Source: Hyphomicrobiales bacterium (GTDB lineage Bacteria; Pseudomonadota; Alphaproteobacteria; Rhizobiales; Rhizobiaceae). Taken from it: a stretch of DNA of 64,000 bases. The stretch is taken from NCBI GenBank assembly GCA_900471485.1, contig UCEU01000002.1, positions 62,001 to 126,000 on the forward strand, in the 5' to 3' direction. Positions 1-8,370 of the stretch are shown piece after piece. Made by a program: the position numbers and the translations under genes. The notes under the pieces are model-generated. The model was not told the DNA's origin. It searched no databases and saw only the letters and a program-made list of their open reading frames with translations. Within the stretch, counting starts at the first letter, position 1. The number at the start of each line of letters is the position of its first letter.

Positions 1-1052
1 ATGCAAATTATCTGCCTGGTCCTGACGATATCTACATCTCCCCGTCACAGATCCGCCGCTTCTCGCTGAAGACCGGCGACACGGTCGAAGGGCCGATCCG
101 AGGACCGAAGGAAGGCGAGCGCTATTTCGCGTTGCTGAAGGTCAACACGATCAATTTCGACGATCCGGAAAAGATCCGTCACAAGGTCCACTTCGACAAC
201 CTGACGCCGCTTTATCCCAACGAGCGTTTCCGGATGGAACTCGACGTTCCGACAAACAAGGATCTCTCCTCGCGTGTCATCGATCTGGTGGCGCCGCTGG
301 GCAAGGGACAGCGCGGCCTGATCGTCGCGCCGCCGCGTACCGGTAAGACGGTACTTCTCCAGAATATCGCGCACTCGATCACGGCGAACCACCCTGAGTG
401 CTACCTGATCGTTCTCCTCATTGACGAGCGTCCCGAGGAAGTTACGGACATGCAGCGTTCCGTTCGCGGCGAAGTCGTCTCTTCGACCTTCGACGAGCCG
501 GCTGTTCGTCACGTGCAGGTCGCCGAGATGGTCATCGAAAAGGCCAAGCGCCTCGTCGAACATGGCCGTGATGTCGTCATTCTGCTCGACTCCATCACCC
601 GTCTTGGACGCGCCTACAACACGGTCGTGCCGTCTTCGGGTAAGGTTCTTACCGGCGGTGTCGATGCGAACGCTCTGCAGCGCCCGAAGCGTTTCTTCGG
701 CGCTGCGCGTAATATCGAGGAAGGCGGTTCGCTGACCATCATCGCAACGGCGCTGATCGACACTGGCAGCCGCATGGACGAAGTCATCTTCGAAGAATTC
801 AAGGGCACCGGCAACTCGGAAATCGTGCTTGACCGCAAGGTTGCCGACAAGCGCATCTTCCCGGCAATGGACATCTTGAAGTCCGGCACGCGTAAGGAAG
901 ATCTGTTGGTTCCGCGCCAGGATCTGCAGAAGATTTTCGTGCTGCGTCGTATTCTTGCGCCTATGGGAACCACCGACGCGATCGAGTTCCTTATCGACAA
1001 GCTGAAGCAGACCAAGAACAATCCTGACTTCTTCGAATCAATGAACACTTAA
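1..1052 (+). CDS. rho: Transcription termination factor Rho (5' end missing)
   Basis: Rho is a homohexameric RNA-dependent ATPase helicase that ends transcription of untranslated RNA. The reading frame is already open at base 3, so the N-terminal RNA-binding part lies mostly outside the window; about 349 residues are present of a protein usually near 420. The first visible residues read [16 protein letters not shown], typical of the end of the primary RNA-binding domain. The Walker A motif APPRTGKT is coded at 327-350, followed by the Walker B region (VILLLD) and the Q- and R-loop regions of the RecA-like fold ([21 protein letters not shown]). It stops at 1052, just before an intrinsic terminator. 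In rhizobia rho lies on the origin-proximal side of mnmE, as here. Identity is secure. Confidence 0.97.
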   Translation, partial: ANYLPGPDDIYISPSQIRRFSLKTGDTVEGPIRGPKEGERYFALLKVNTINFDDPEKIRHKVHFDNLTPLYPNERFRMELDVPTNKDLSSRVIDLVAPLGKGQRGLIVAPPRTGKTVLLQNIAHSITANHPECYLIVLLIDERPEEVTDMQRSVRGEVVSSTFDEPAVRHVQVAEMVIEKAKRLVEHGRDVVILLDSITRLGRAYNTVVPSSGKVLTGGVDANALQRPKRFFGAARNIEEGGSLTIIATALIDTGSRMDEVIFEEFKGTGNSEIVLDRKVADKRIFPAMDILKSGTRKEDLLVPRQDLQKIFVLRRILAPMGTTDAIEFLIDKLKQTKNNPDFFESMNT

Positions 1053-1075
1053 TCCGTTAGCCGGATTCCACATTT

Positions 1076-1102
1076 AAAGCCGGCCCATCGTGGCCGGCTT
1101 TT
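1076..1102 (+). terminator. Intrinsic terminator of rho
   Basis: Perfect hairpin AAGCCGGCC - CATCGT - GGCCGGCTT (stem 1077-1085 with 1092-1100) followed by further T residues, 24 bases after the rho stop. It lies immediately before mnmE and overlaps the earliest possible in-frame GTG of mnmE (1090), which argues against that GTG as the start. Confidence 0.85.
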
Positions 1103-1125
1103 CCATTTCTGCGTGGAGTATGAGC

Positions 1126-2445
1126 ATGACCCGCCCGAACGAAACGATCTATGCACTATCGAGTGGCGCGTTACCCGCCGGGGTCGCGGTCGTCCGTTTG
1201 AGTGGACCTGATGTCGGGACTGCTCTAGACCGGCTGACCGGCAACGATGTTCCCTCACCTCGCCATGCGACGCTTCAAACGATTCGGACTCGTAACGGTC
1301 ATGTGTTGGATAAGGGGCTGGTTCTCTTCTTTCCCGGGCCGAACTCGTTTACGGGAGAAGATGTAGCTGAGCTGCATCTTCATGGTGGTCGCGCGGTCAT
1401 CGAGGCGCTTTATCGGGAGCTCGCTGAGATTCCAAATCTCCGCCGTGCGGAAGCTGGAGAGTTCTCTCGCCGCGCGTTTGAAAACGGCAAGCTCGACCTT
1501 GTCGAGATCGAGGGGCTTGCCGACCTTATCGCTTCCGAGACCGAGATGCAGCGACGTCTTGCCGTGGAGCAATCCACGGGCGGGCTCTCTGCGCTGTACG
1601 ACGGTTGGGCGAAGAGACTGACCCGTGCCCGAGCTTTGATCGAAGCTGAACTTGACTTCGCGGATGAGGACGATGTCCCCGGCTCGGTGTCCGACCAGGT
1701 CTGGGCAGATATGGCGTCGCTCGGCCACGAGATACGCAAGCACCTCGTCGAAGCTGAGATGGGTGAGATTATTCGAGACGGCTTCAAGGTGGTGATCGCG
1801 GGCGAGCCGAATGCCGGGAAGTCCCGCCTGATGAACGCGTTGGTCAAACGTGAGGTGGCGATCGTAACGGATATTGCCGGGACTACGCGCGATGTCCTTC
1901 AGGCCGACATCAGCGTTGATGGCTATCTCGTCAAGCTGTTCGATACTGCGGGACTAAGAGAGACGCTGGAGCCCGTTGAACGCGAAGGCATCCGTCGCGC
2001 TGAACTGGCGATCGAGGATGCTGATCTTGTCCTATTCGTTGAGGACAGTTCTAGAAAGGCGCCGGCTGGTCATCTTCTCTTGGATAGTGCTATCAAGATA
2101 GGCACGAAATCGGACCTACCCCGGCGAAGCGAGCGCGGCTATGATGTCGTGCTTTCAGCAGAGACTGGCGCTGGGCTTGACGATCTTCGGTCGCTGATTG
2201 GTAACCACCTCAAGGACAAAGTCCATCCCCAATCAATGGCGATCGCCAGTCGCGCCAGGCATAAAGATTCGCTTTCGAAATGTCTTTCAGCGATTAAAGC
2301 ATCTTTAGACGATGGGCAGCGAGATCTGGACCTGCGGGCCGAGGAACTCAGGGCCGCATCGGACGCTCTTGGCCGCGTTACAGGACGAGTGGACGTCGAG
2401 AACCTTCTGGACGTGATATTCGGCGAATTCTGTATCGGCAAATGA
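1126..2445 (+). CDS. mnmE: tRNA uridine-5-carboxymethylaminomethyl(34) synthesis GTPase MnmE
   Basis: MnmE (TrmE), with MnmG, builds the (carboxymethyl)aminomethyl group on the wobble uridine of several tRNAs. The 439-residue protein has the expected order: N-terminal tetrahydrofolate-binding domain, helical domain, and an inserted G domain with GEPNAGKS (residues 226-233), DTAG (273-276) and TKSD (327-330). It ends in the invariant FCIGK (435-439) with the catalytic Cys. I chose the ATG at 1126 because GGAG at 1115-1118 is well spaced from it; the ATG at 1120 is possible, and the upstream GTG lies in the rho terminator. The stop codon is the first three bases of a parS-like palindrome. Its partner mnmG follows. 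Confidence 0.96.
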   Translation: MTRPNETIYALSSGALPAGVAVVRLSGPDVGTALDRLTGNDVPSPRHATLQTIRTRNGHVLDKGLVLFFPGPNSFTGEDVAELHLHGGRAVIEALYRELAEIPNLRRAEAGEFSRRAFENGKLDLVEIEGLADLIASETEMQRRLAVEQSTGGLSALYDGWAKRLTRARALIEAELDFADEDDVPGSVSDQVWADMASLGHEIRKHLVEAEMGEIIRDGFKVVIAGEPNAGKSRLMNALVKREVAIVTDIAGTTRDVLQADISVDGYLVKLFDTAGLRETLEPVEREGIRRAELAIEDADLVLFVEDSSRKAPAGHLLLDSAIKIGTKSDLPRRSERGYDVVLSAETGAGLDDLRSLIGNHLKDKVHPQSMAIASRARHKDSLSKCLSAIKASLDDGQRDLDLRAEELRAASDALGRVTGRVDVENLLDVIFGEFCIGK

Positions 2446-2458
2446 TTCACGTGAAACA
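2443..2458. promoter_or_regulatory. parS-like ParB-binding site 1
   Basis: TGATTCACGTGAAACA differs from the bacterial parS consensus TGTTTCACGTGAAACA only at position 3. That A is needed because bases 2443-2445 (TGA) are the mnmE stop codon, so the site is fused to the end of the gene. It is followed 24 bases later by a second site, with parA and parB about 2.6 kb downstream. Confidence 0.85.
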
Positions 2459-2482
2459 TATCACCCGCTAGATGTGATCTCT

Positions 2483-2498
2483 CGTTTCACGTGAAACG
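2483..2498. promoter_or_regulatory. parS ParB-binding site 2
   Basis: CGTTTCACGTGAAACG is a perfect 16-base palindrome with the complete GTTTCACGTGAAAC core of parS; only the outermost pair differs from the usual T/A. It lies in the mnmE-mnmG gap, 53 bases before the mnmG start. ParB from the same locus is the expected ligand. Confidence 0.9.
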
Positions 2499-2551
2499 CC
2501 TTGACTCCAATAAGCACTTCGACCATCACCTAGCGATCCTAGGAGTATCTT

Positions 2552-4426
2552 ATGAACAGTTCTCGCTTTGATGTCATCGTCATCGGTGGCGGACACGCTG
2601 GCTGCGAAACCGCGGCCGCGGCTGCGCGTTATGGCGCAAAGACTGCTCTTGTCACGCACCGGCGCGACACGATTGGCGTGATGTCCTGCAATCCGGCGAT
2701 TGGTGGGTTGGGCAAGGGCCATCTTGTCCGTGAAGTAGATGCGCTCGATGGGCTTATGGGTCGAATTGCTGACGTGGCAGGCATCCAGTTCCGAATGCTC
2801 AATCGGAAGAAGGGGCCGGCAGTTCGCGGCCCTCGGACACAGGCTGACAGAAAGCTTTACCGTCAGGCGATGCTTGCAGAGATCGAAGGGATTTCGAACC
2901 TTACAGTCATCGAGGGTGACGCCTTCGATCTGCAGATTGCGAATGGGTCGGTTTCCGGCGTTATCATGAAAGATAGCCGGATTCTTTATTGCGGCGCTGT
3001 TGTCCTGACGACGGGTACGTTTCTCCGTGGACTTATCCATATTGGCGACCAAAAGGTCGATGGTGGGCGTGTCGGCGAAGCGCCGTCTGTCGGCCTGTCG
3101 CGGACTTTGCTGGCCCTTGGTTTGCGGTTGGGTCGTCTGAAGACTGGAACACCTGCGCGTTTGAACGGTAGGACGATCGATTGGGCGAGCGTCGGCCGCC
3201 AAGGCGCCGATCCGGATCCAATCCCCTTCTCCTTCATGACGGATGCGATTTCAAATCCGCAGATTGATTGCGGTGTCACCAGAACGACCGAAGCGACGCA
3301 CAAGATTATCGTAGAGAATATCAAGCGCTCGGCGATGTATTCAGGTCAGATCGAAGGCGTCGGCCCGCGATACTGCCCCTCGATCGAGGACAAGCTGGTA
3401 AAGTTCGGCGAGCGTGATGGACATCAGGTATTTCTTGAGCCCGAAGGGCTTGATGATGACACTGTTTATCCGAACGGCATTTCGACTTCGTTGCCGGCGG
3501 ATGTTCAGCACGATTTCATTCGTTCTATTCCAGGACTCGAGCGCGTCGAAATCCTCCAGCCAGGTTATGCTATCGAGTATGACCATGTTGATCCGCGCGA
3601 ACTCAAGCCGTCTTTAGAAGTCAAGAAGATGGATGGCTTGTTCTTGGCCGGTCAGATCAATGGCACGACGGGATATGAGGAAGCGGCGGCACAAGGCTTG
3701 GTCGCAGGTCTCAATGCCGCACGACGAGCGGGCGACCAAGAAGCTGTCCGCTTTAGCCGCACTGAATCCTATATTGGGGTCATGATCGATGATCTGACAT
3801 CGCGCGGCGTTGCGGAGCCCTATCGCATGTTCACATCCAGAGCGGAGTACCGTCTCTCGCTTCGGGCAGATAATGCCGACGTACGTCTGACACCGATGGC
3901 CATCGAAATTGGCTTGGCATCGACAGCGCGTCAGCGTCGCTTCGAGATTTATCAGCATGACTTGGAGACCGGGCGAGACATGTTGAGATCTCTGCAGGCA
4001 ACGCCCAACGAGGCTCGGCGTGCCGGGCTTAAGTTGAATCTCGATGGGCAAAGGCGCTCGGCGTATGAGCTCCTGTCCTATCCAGATCATAGTTTCGATG
4101 ATCTTCGACGCGTGTGGCCTGAACTTGAAGCCGTTAAACCGTCGATCGCCGACGCGCTCGAGATTGAAGCCAACTATGCGGTCTATATGCAGCGTCAGCT
4201 GTCCGATATCGAGCAGGTCAAGCGTGATGAAAATCGCCTGATACCTGCGGATTTCGACTTTGGCCTTCTTTCAGGTCTATCGAACGAGCTTAAGCAGAAG
4301 CTTCGTACCAGCAAGCCCTACGACGTATCGCAGGCGACAAAGATCGACGGAATGACGCCGGCAGCGATATCGTTGCTTCTCGTTCATCTGCGTCGTTCTG
4401 AAGCGGGCGTTGCGAAAATTGCTTAG
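2552..4426 (+). CDS. mnmG: tRNA uridine-5-carboxymethylaminomethyl(34) synthesis enzyme MnmG
   Basis: MnmG (GidA) is the FAD-dependent partner of MnmE in wobble-uridine modification. The 624-residue length is normal. The N-terminus has the dinucleotide-binding motif GGGHAGCE (residues 12-19), followed by the family block [21 protein letters not shown] and by [20 protein letters not shown] residues. Middle-domain signatures such as GTFLRG and [15 protein letters not shown] are present, and the C-terminal helical domain is complete. The ATG is preceded by AGGAG at a good distance. mnmE, mnmG and rsmG run in the same direction and form the usual origin-proximal cluster. Confidence 0.97.
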   Translation: MNSSRFDVIVIGGGHAGCETAAAAARYGAKTALVTHRRDTIGVMSCNPAIGGLGKGHLVREVDALDGLMGRIADVAGIQFRMLNRKKGPAVRGPRTQADRKLYRQAMLAEIEGISNLTVIEGDAFDLQIANGSVSGVIMKDSRILYCGAVVLTTGTFLRGLIHIGDQKVDGGRVGEAPSVGLSRTLLALGLRLGRLKTGTPARLNGRTIDWASVGRQGADPDPIPFSFMTDAISNPQIDCGVTRTTEATHKIIVENIKRSAMYSGQIEGVGPRYCPSIEDKLVKFGERDGHQVFLEPEGLDDDTVYPNGISTSLPADVQHDFIRSIPGLERVEILQPGYAIEYDHVDPRELKPSLEVKKMDGLFLAGQINGTTGYEEAAAQGLVAGLNAARRAGDQEAVRFSRTESYIGVMIDDLTSRGVAEPYRMFTSRAEYRLSLRADNADVRLTPMAIEIGLASTARQRRFEIYQHDLETGRDMLRSLQATPNEARRAGLKLNLDGQRRSAYELLSYPDHSFDDLRRVWPELEAVKPSIADALEIEANYAVYMQRQLSDIEQVKRDENRLIPADFDFGLLSGLSNELKQKLRTSKPYDVSQATKIDGMTPAAISLLLVHLRRSEAGVAKIA

Positions 4427-4450
4427 TTACAATGTAAGAGAGTCCTCGGT

Positions 4451-5068
4451 ATGGATTTGAACGGCCGGCGTGTTTCACGTGAAACACAGGAACGTCTAGA
4501 GCATTTTGTCGCTCTATTTCAGAAATGGGCAAAATCAATCAATCTGACGGCCCCCTCCACTATCTCTGATGCCTGGAACAGGCATATCGCGGATAGTGCT
4601 CAAATTTTTCAGCTGCAGCCGCAGCCTGCGCATTGGGTAGATCTCGGGAGTGGAGGAGGCTTTCCTGGGATAGTCACCGCTATTTTCCTAGCCGAACTGA
4701 AAGCGGGATGGGTTGATCTGGTGGAGAGCAATAACAAGAAGGCGGCGTTTCTGCGCACCGCCTTGCGGGAGACCGGCGCCCGCGGCACTGTCCATCCTGT
4801 TCGAATTGAGGAGGCTCCGCGCCTTGTGAAGGCGGTCGATTTAATCTCGGCACGCGCCCTTGCAGACCTTGATAAGCTCTTTCAGTTCATTCAGCCATGG
4901 GCGGAGGGCAATGATGCGCTCAAGTCTATTCTTCACAAAGGCCGGGATTACCGCCGTGAACTGGACAAAGCGCATGGCAGCTGGAGCTTTGATCTGGTAG
5001 AACATCCCAGTGCCGTTGAGCAAGACTCGGTTATCCTAGAGATCTCAAACCTCCGGCGCTTGGTTTAA
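4451..5068 (+). CDS. rsmG: 16S rRNA (guanine-N7)-methyltransferase RsmG
   Basis: RsmG (GidB) methylates N7 of G527 in 16S rRNA using S-adenosylmethionine; its loss classically gives low-level streptomycin resistance. The 205-residue protein is of family size. Its SAM-binding loop is [12 protein letters not shown] (residues 62-73), preceded by [21 protein letters not shown], a conserved block of the family. Residues VSRET (8-12) are encoded by a perfect parS palindrome, so the amino-acid sequence there is probably shaped by chromosome segregation. It lies 24 bases after mnmG and 18 bases before parA. Confidence 0.96.
   Translation: MDLNGRRVSRETQERLEHFVALFQKWAKSINLTAPSTISDAWNRHIADSAQIFQLQPQPAHWVDLGSGGGFPGIVTAIFLAELKAGWVDLVESNNKKAAFLRTALRETGARGTVHPVRIEEAPRLVKAVDLISARALADLDKLFQFIQPWAEGNDALKSILHKGRDYRRELDKAHGSWSFDLVEHPSAVEQDSVILEISNLRRLV
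4471..4486. promoter_or_regulatory. parS ParB-binding site 3, inside rsmG
   Basis: TGTTTCACGTGAAACA is a perfect match to the consensus parS palindrome. It lies in codons 7-12 of rsmG, where it encodes VSRET. With the two sites at 2443 and 2483 it makes a 2-kb ParB-loading cluster directly upstream of parA and parB. Confidence 0.95.
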
Positions 5069-5086
5069 CGTATCGGGTCTTTATCA

Positions 5087-5881
5087 ATGGCTGGCGAACG
5101 AAATCGAATTATTACTATTGCGAACCAGAAAGGTGGCGTTGGCAAAACGACCACTGCCATCAATCTGGCGACCGCGCTCGCCGCAATCGGTGAGCGGGTG
5201 CTGATCGTTGACCTTGATCCCCAGGGCAATGCCAGCACGGGCCTTGGTATCGACCGAAAGAACCGGCTGCTGTCCTCGTACGATCTGCTGATTGGGGATC
5301 ATGGTATCGAGGATGTGGTCCAAGAGACGGCGGTGCCGAACCTTTTCATCGTCCCGTCGACTATGGACCTCCTCGGGATTGAAATGGAAATCGCGCAGCA
5401 GAGTGACCGTGTGTTCAAGCTGCGTTCGGCATTGGCGCGTGAGGAAGCCTATCGTTTCTCTTATGTGTTGGTCGATTGCCCGCCTTCGTTCAATCTTTTG
5501 ACCATGAATGCCATGGCTGCGGCGCATTCCGTTTTGGTTCCGTTACAATGCGAGTTTTTTGCCCTGGAAGGCTTGAGCCAGTTGTTGGAAACGGTCGACC
5601 AAGTGCGTCGCACGGTGAATCCAACACTCGACATTCAGGGCATTGTTCTGACGATGTTTGACTCGCGAAACAATCTCGCGCAGCAGGTGGTCAGTGATGT
5701 TCGCACGCACCTCGGAGAGAAGGTCTACCACACACTGATTCCGCGCAATGTGCGGGTTTCTGAGGCGCCGTCCTATGGCAAGCCTGCAATTCTTTACGAT
5801 CTGAAATGCGCGGGCAGTCAGGCTTATCTGCAGCTGGCGTCAGAAGTGATCCAGCGAGAACGTCAGCGGCTAGCGGCTTAG
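5087..5881 (+). CDS. parA: Chromosome-partitioning ATPase ParA
   Basis: ParA binds DNA non-specifically in its ATP form and pulls ParB-parS complexes apart, segregating the replicated origin. The 264-residue protein has the deviant Walker A motif KGGVGKTT (residues 15-22), the following DLDPQGN (41-47), and a VDCPPSFNLLT motif. Its short N-terminus is typical of chromosomal (type Ib-like), not large plasmid, ParA proteins. Gene order rsmG-parA-parB and the nearby parS sites support the chromosomal role; repABC-type plasmid partition genes would look different. parB follows after 31 bases. Confidence 0.96.
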   Translation: MAGERNRIITIANQKGGVGKTTTAINLATALAAIGERVLIVDLDPQGNASTGLGIDRKNRLLSSYDLLIGDHGIEDVVQETAVPNLFIVPSTMDLLGIEMEIAQQSDRVFKLRSALAREEAYRFSYVLVDCPPSFNLLTMNAMAAAHSVLVPLQCEFFALEGLSQLLETVDQVRRTVNPTLDIQGIVLTMFDSRNNLAQQVVSDVRTHLGEKVYHTLIPRNVRVSEAPSYGKPAILYDLKCAGSQAYLQLASEVIQRERQRLAA

Positions 5882-5912
5882 TGGCGGTCTTTTTACGGTA
5901 GAGAGTACAGAT

Positions 5913-6797
5913 ATGAGCGATGATGTTGCGAAAAGAAGACTAGGGCGTGGCCTGGCTGCGTTGATAGGCGAGATGGACCAGCCGACGCCGGTCAATGTCG
6001 AGAAGCCTAGCGTCAGCGCCGATCGGACGATCCCGATCGAGTTTGTTTCTCGTAATCCCCGTAACCCACGCCGCACATTCGATGACGGTGAACTTCATGA
6101 CTTGGCCAGCTCCATCCGCCAGCACGGTATCGTGCAGCCGGTTGTTGTCCGCACACTTGGTGCGAGTCAGTTTGAGATCATAGCCGGCGAAAGACGTTGG
6201 CGTGCTGCGCAGCTGGCCGGTCTCGTCGAGCTTCCTGTCATTGTCCGTGACGTTGACGATAAGACAGCGCTGGAGATCGCGATCGTCGAGAACGTGCAGC
6301 GTTCTGATCTCAATCCACTTGAGGAAGCGCTTGGGTACGAGCAGCTCATCGCAGAATATGGATACACGCAGAACGATTTGGGTGAAATCATCGGCAAAAG
6401 CCGCAGTCATGTGGCGAATTCCCTTCGGCTGCTGAAGCTGCCGGAACCCGTGCGGGATCTCCTTTCTGCTGGAACGCTTTCCGCCGGGCATGCCCGCGCT
6501 CTGGTGCCGACATCCGATCCCGTGAGCCTGGCGCGCACGATCGTATCCAAGGGGATGTCTGTACGCGATGCCGAGCGTCTGGCTCAGAACGATATCAAGG
6601 CTCAATCTGAACCGCGGCCAGTTGCACCACTGCAGAGCCAGAAGGACTCCGACACATTGGCTCTCGAACGGACGCTGTCCGACGCATTGGGGCTAGAGGT
6701 AGCCATCAATCACAAGGCAAGCGGCGGCCAAATCCGCATCTCCTACAAGTCGCTGGAGCAGCTGGAGGAAATCTGCCGACTTCTTGAAAGACGCTAG
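5913..6797 (+). CDS. parB: Chromosome-partitioning protein ParB
   Basis: ParB is a CTP-dependent clamp that loads at parS and spreads along DNA, forming the partition complex for ParA. The 294-residue protein begins with the ParA-interacting motif KRRLGRGLAALIG (residues 7-19). The ParB/Srx domain follows with the GERRWRAA motif (92-99), then NVQRSDLNPLEEA, a helix-turn-helix around 150-175 (LGEIIGKSRSHVANSLRLL) and a C-terminal dimerisation domain. Its TAG stop is buried in a perfect hairpin shared with the end of holA. Confidence 0.96.
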   Translation: MSDDVAKRRLGRGLAALIGEMDQPTPVNVEKPSVSADRTIPIEFVSRNPRNPRRTFDDGELHDLASSIRQHGIVQPVVVRTLGASQFEIIAGERRWRAAQLAGLVELPVIVRDVDDKTALEIAIVENVQRSDLNPLEEALGYEQLIAEYGYTQNDLGEIIGKSRSHVANSLRLLKLPEPVRDLLSAGTLSAGHARALVPTSDPVSLARTIVSKGMSVRDAERLAQNDIKAQSEPRPVAPLQSQKDSDTLALERTLSDALGLEVAINHKASGGQIRISYKSLEQLEEICRLLERR

Positions 6798-6815
6798 GCG
6801 CTCTCAGCGCCTAGC
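6793..6815. terminator. Hairpin joining the convergent ends of parB and holA
   Basis: GCTAGGCGCT - CTC - AGCGCCTAGC forms a perfect 10-base stem with a 3-base loop. It contains the parB stop (TAG, 6795-6797) and, on the other strand, the holA stop (6804-6806). There is no T-run after it, so it may block convergent transcription or protect 3' ends instead of being a classical terminator. Confidence 0.65.
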
Positions 6816-7838
6816 CGATTGAAGTGTCGTCGACAGCAGCGTCTGCAGCGCGATCGTATCTTCCATGGATGAACGTTTTCGAGACTGCAGGATCGCTGCC
6901 TGCAGTCTGTTCGTTTCGCGTGCCACGGCATCAGCCGACCAAGTGCGCAGCGCCTGCTCAATGATCGGTTTGCGCCGGAAGTGCAGATGCCGGGCCATGG
7001 TCTGCATAACCTGGCCTGGCTGCAGACGCTTCTCATCCATTTCCGCCCGCATCGAATCGATCAGCTGAAACTGCTTCAGGCAGGCCTGGAGGACGAGGAA
7101 GATCGCCGTCTTAGAGGAGATGATCTTCTGCATTGCATGCAGGAAGCTTCCGCTGTTGCCGCTCAGCACGGCATCGACGGCGTCGTCCACGGAGATAGCG
7201 CTTGCATCACCGATGATATCGACAACATGCTGCTCCTCTATGGTATCCTGCCCACGGCAGTAAAGTGCAAGTTTACGCACTTCGTTGCGAGACGCGATAC
7301 GATCACCGCCGATCAACTCCACCAAGGCCTGGCGAGCGGCGGGAGTGATCCGCAAACCCGCTTCTGAGAGTTCGACGTCAATGAGCGCATTCAATGCGCG
7401 GCCGTCGTCGGCATAGCAGGCAATAGTCGCGACGCTGCGCGCGGGCTCTGCAATCTTGCGCAGCAGCGACCCCTTCTTCAGGTCGCCGGCCTCGACGATG
7501 ATGTAAGTCGCTTCTGGCGGGTTGCCCGCGAGGATCTGCAGGGAATCGACCAGATATTTCTCATTCGCGGCGCCTCTGATCCAGATCAGCTTGTCGCCGC
7601 CGAACAGGCCAAGGGCTCCGGCTTCATCCAGGAGGCGGCCTTGATCCTTCTGCAGGTCGGAGATGTCAAGCTTGATCAGGGAAAACGGATCAGCCAGCGC
7701 GACGCCAGTCTTCGCTGCGATCTGCCCTGCCCGTTCTGATACGAGCCCGCGATCGGGCCCGTAGATGACGAAAAGCCGGTAGTTGCGCGCGGATTTCTCT
7801 AGAAAGCCGTCGAACTCATGCGACTTGATCTCCGCCAC
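6804..7838 (-). CDS. holA: DNA polymerase III subunit delta
   Basis: HolA (delta) is the wrench subunit of the clamp loader that opens the beta clamp. The 344-residue length and layout fit the family: an N-terminal region with FVIYGPDRGLVSERAGQIA, a central block LIWIRGAANEKYL, and the C-terminal collar segment including FLHAMQKIISSKTAIFLVLQACLKQF-type helices. It is last in the leuS-lptE-holA order, a frequent alphaproteobacterial arrangement, 10 bases after lptE. It converges on parB. Confidence 0.92.
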   Translation of the reverse strand: MAEIKSHEFDGFLEKSARNYRLFVIYGPDRGLVSERAGQIAAKTGVALADPFSLIKLDISDLQKDQGRLLDEAGALGLFGGDKLIWIRGAANEKYLVDSLQILAGNPPEATYIIVEAGDLKKGSLLRKIAEPARSVATIACYADDGRALNALIDVELSEAGLRITPAARQALVELIGGDRIASRNEVRKLALYCRGQDTIEEQHVVDIIGDASAISVDDAVDAVLSGNSGSFLHAMQKIISSKTAIFLVLQACLKQFQLIDSMRAEMDEKRLQPGQVMQTMARHLHFRRKPIIEQALRTWSADAVARETNRLQAAILQSRKRSSMEDTIALQTLLSTTLQSARR

Positions 7839-7848
7839 TCGTCTGCTC

Positions 7849-8370
7849 CTAGCGGCCGAGAGCGGCTGCTATATCGGCCCCGACAAACTCGGCGGCCTGG
7901 CGTGCGGCACGGTTTTCGGCGTCACGGATGGCGCGTTGCTTGGCGAACTCCTGTGCGGAGAAGTCGACCAGTGCCGTCGCATAGCGGTTGCCCGCCTTGA
8001 TAACGTGTCCATCCTTGTTGGACTTCAGCGTATAGTCGATGCTGACGGTGGCGCGGCCAGCCTGAGACGTGTCTGACGATTCGACGAGAAGCGTTCCTAT
8101 GACGTCGGAGCGAGCGCTGAATTCAACCTTGTAATCGGCCTGCGCCGGTTCGCCAGCTCCGCGGGACGCGAGGAAGATGAGCCGGTTGCGAACTTCCTGC
8201 TCTATGCGCGATGTTGCGTCGGAAAAGCTGACGGAAGCCAGCTTGCCGGCCACGCCGGAGCTTTCGGAATAAAGCGGGCGAACCTGGCAGGATGCCAAAG
8301 CGATCGTGGAAGCAAGGATCGCGGTGATACCAGCGCCGCGGGCCAGTCTAAAAGCGATATTAAACGACAA
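7849..8370 (-). CDS. lptE: LPS-assembly lipoprotein LptE
   Basis: LptE is the outer-membrane lipoprotein plug of the LptDE complex that inserts LPS in the outer leaflet. The 173-residue protein has a signal peptide ending in the lipobox LASC with the lipidated Cys at residue 28, followed by QVRPLYS, the usual start of alphaproteobacterial LptE. It lies between leuS and holA, the standard position; its start overlaps the end of leuS by 11 bases, suggesting translational coupling. The family diverges strongly, so the call rests on lipobox, size and position together. Confidence 0.88.
   Translation of the reverse strand: MSFNIAFRLARGAGITAILASTIALASCQVRPLYSESSGVAGKLASVSFSDATSRIEQEVRNRLIFLASRGAGEPAQADYKVEFSARSDVIGTLLVESSDTSQAGRATVSIDYTLKSNKDGHVIKAGNRYATALVDFSAQEFAKQRAIRDAENRAARQAAEFVGADIAAALGR

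Noticed and set aside
1090..1125. Upstream GTG start for mnmE
   Set aside because: It lies inside the rho terminator hairpin; the ATG at 1126 has a properly spaced ribosome site.
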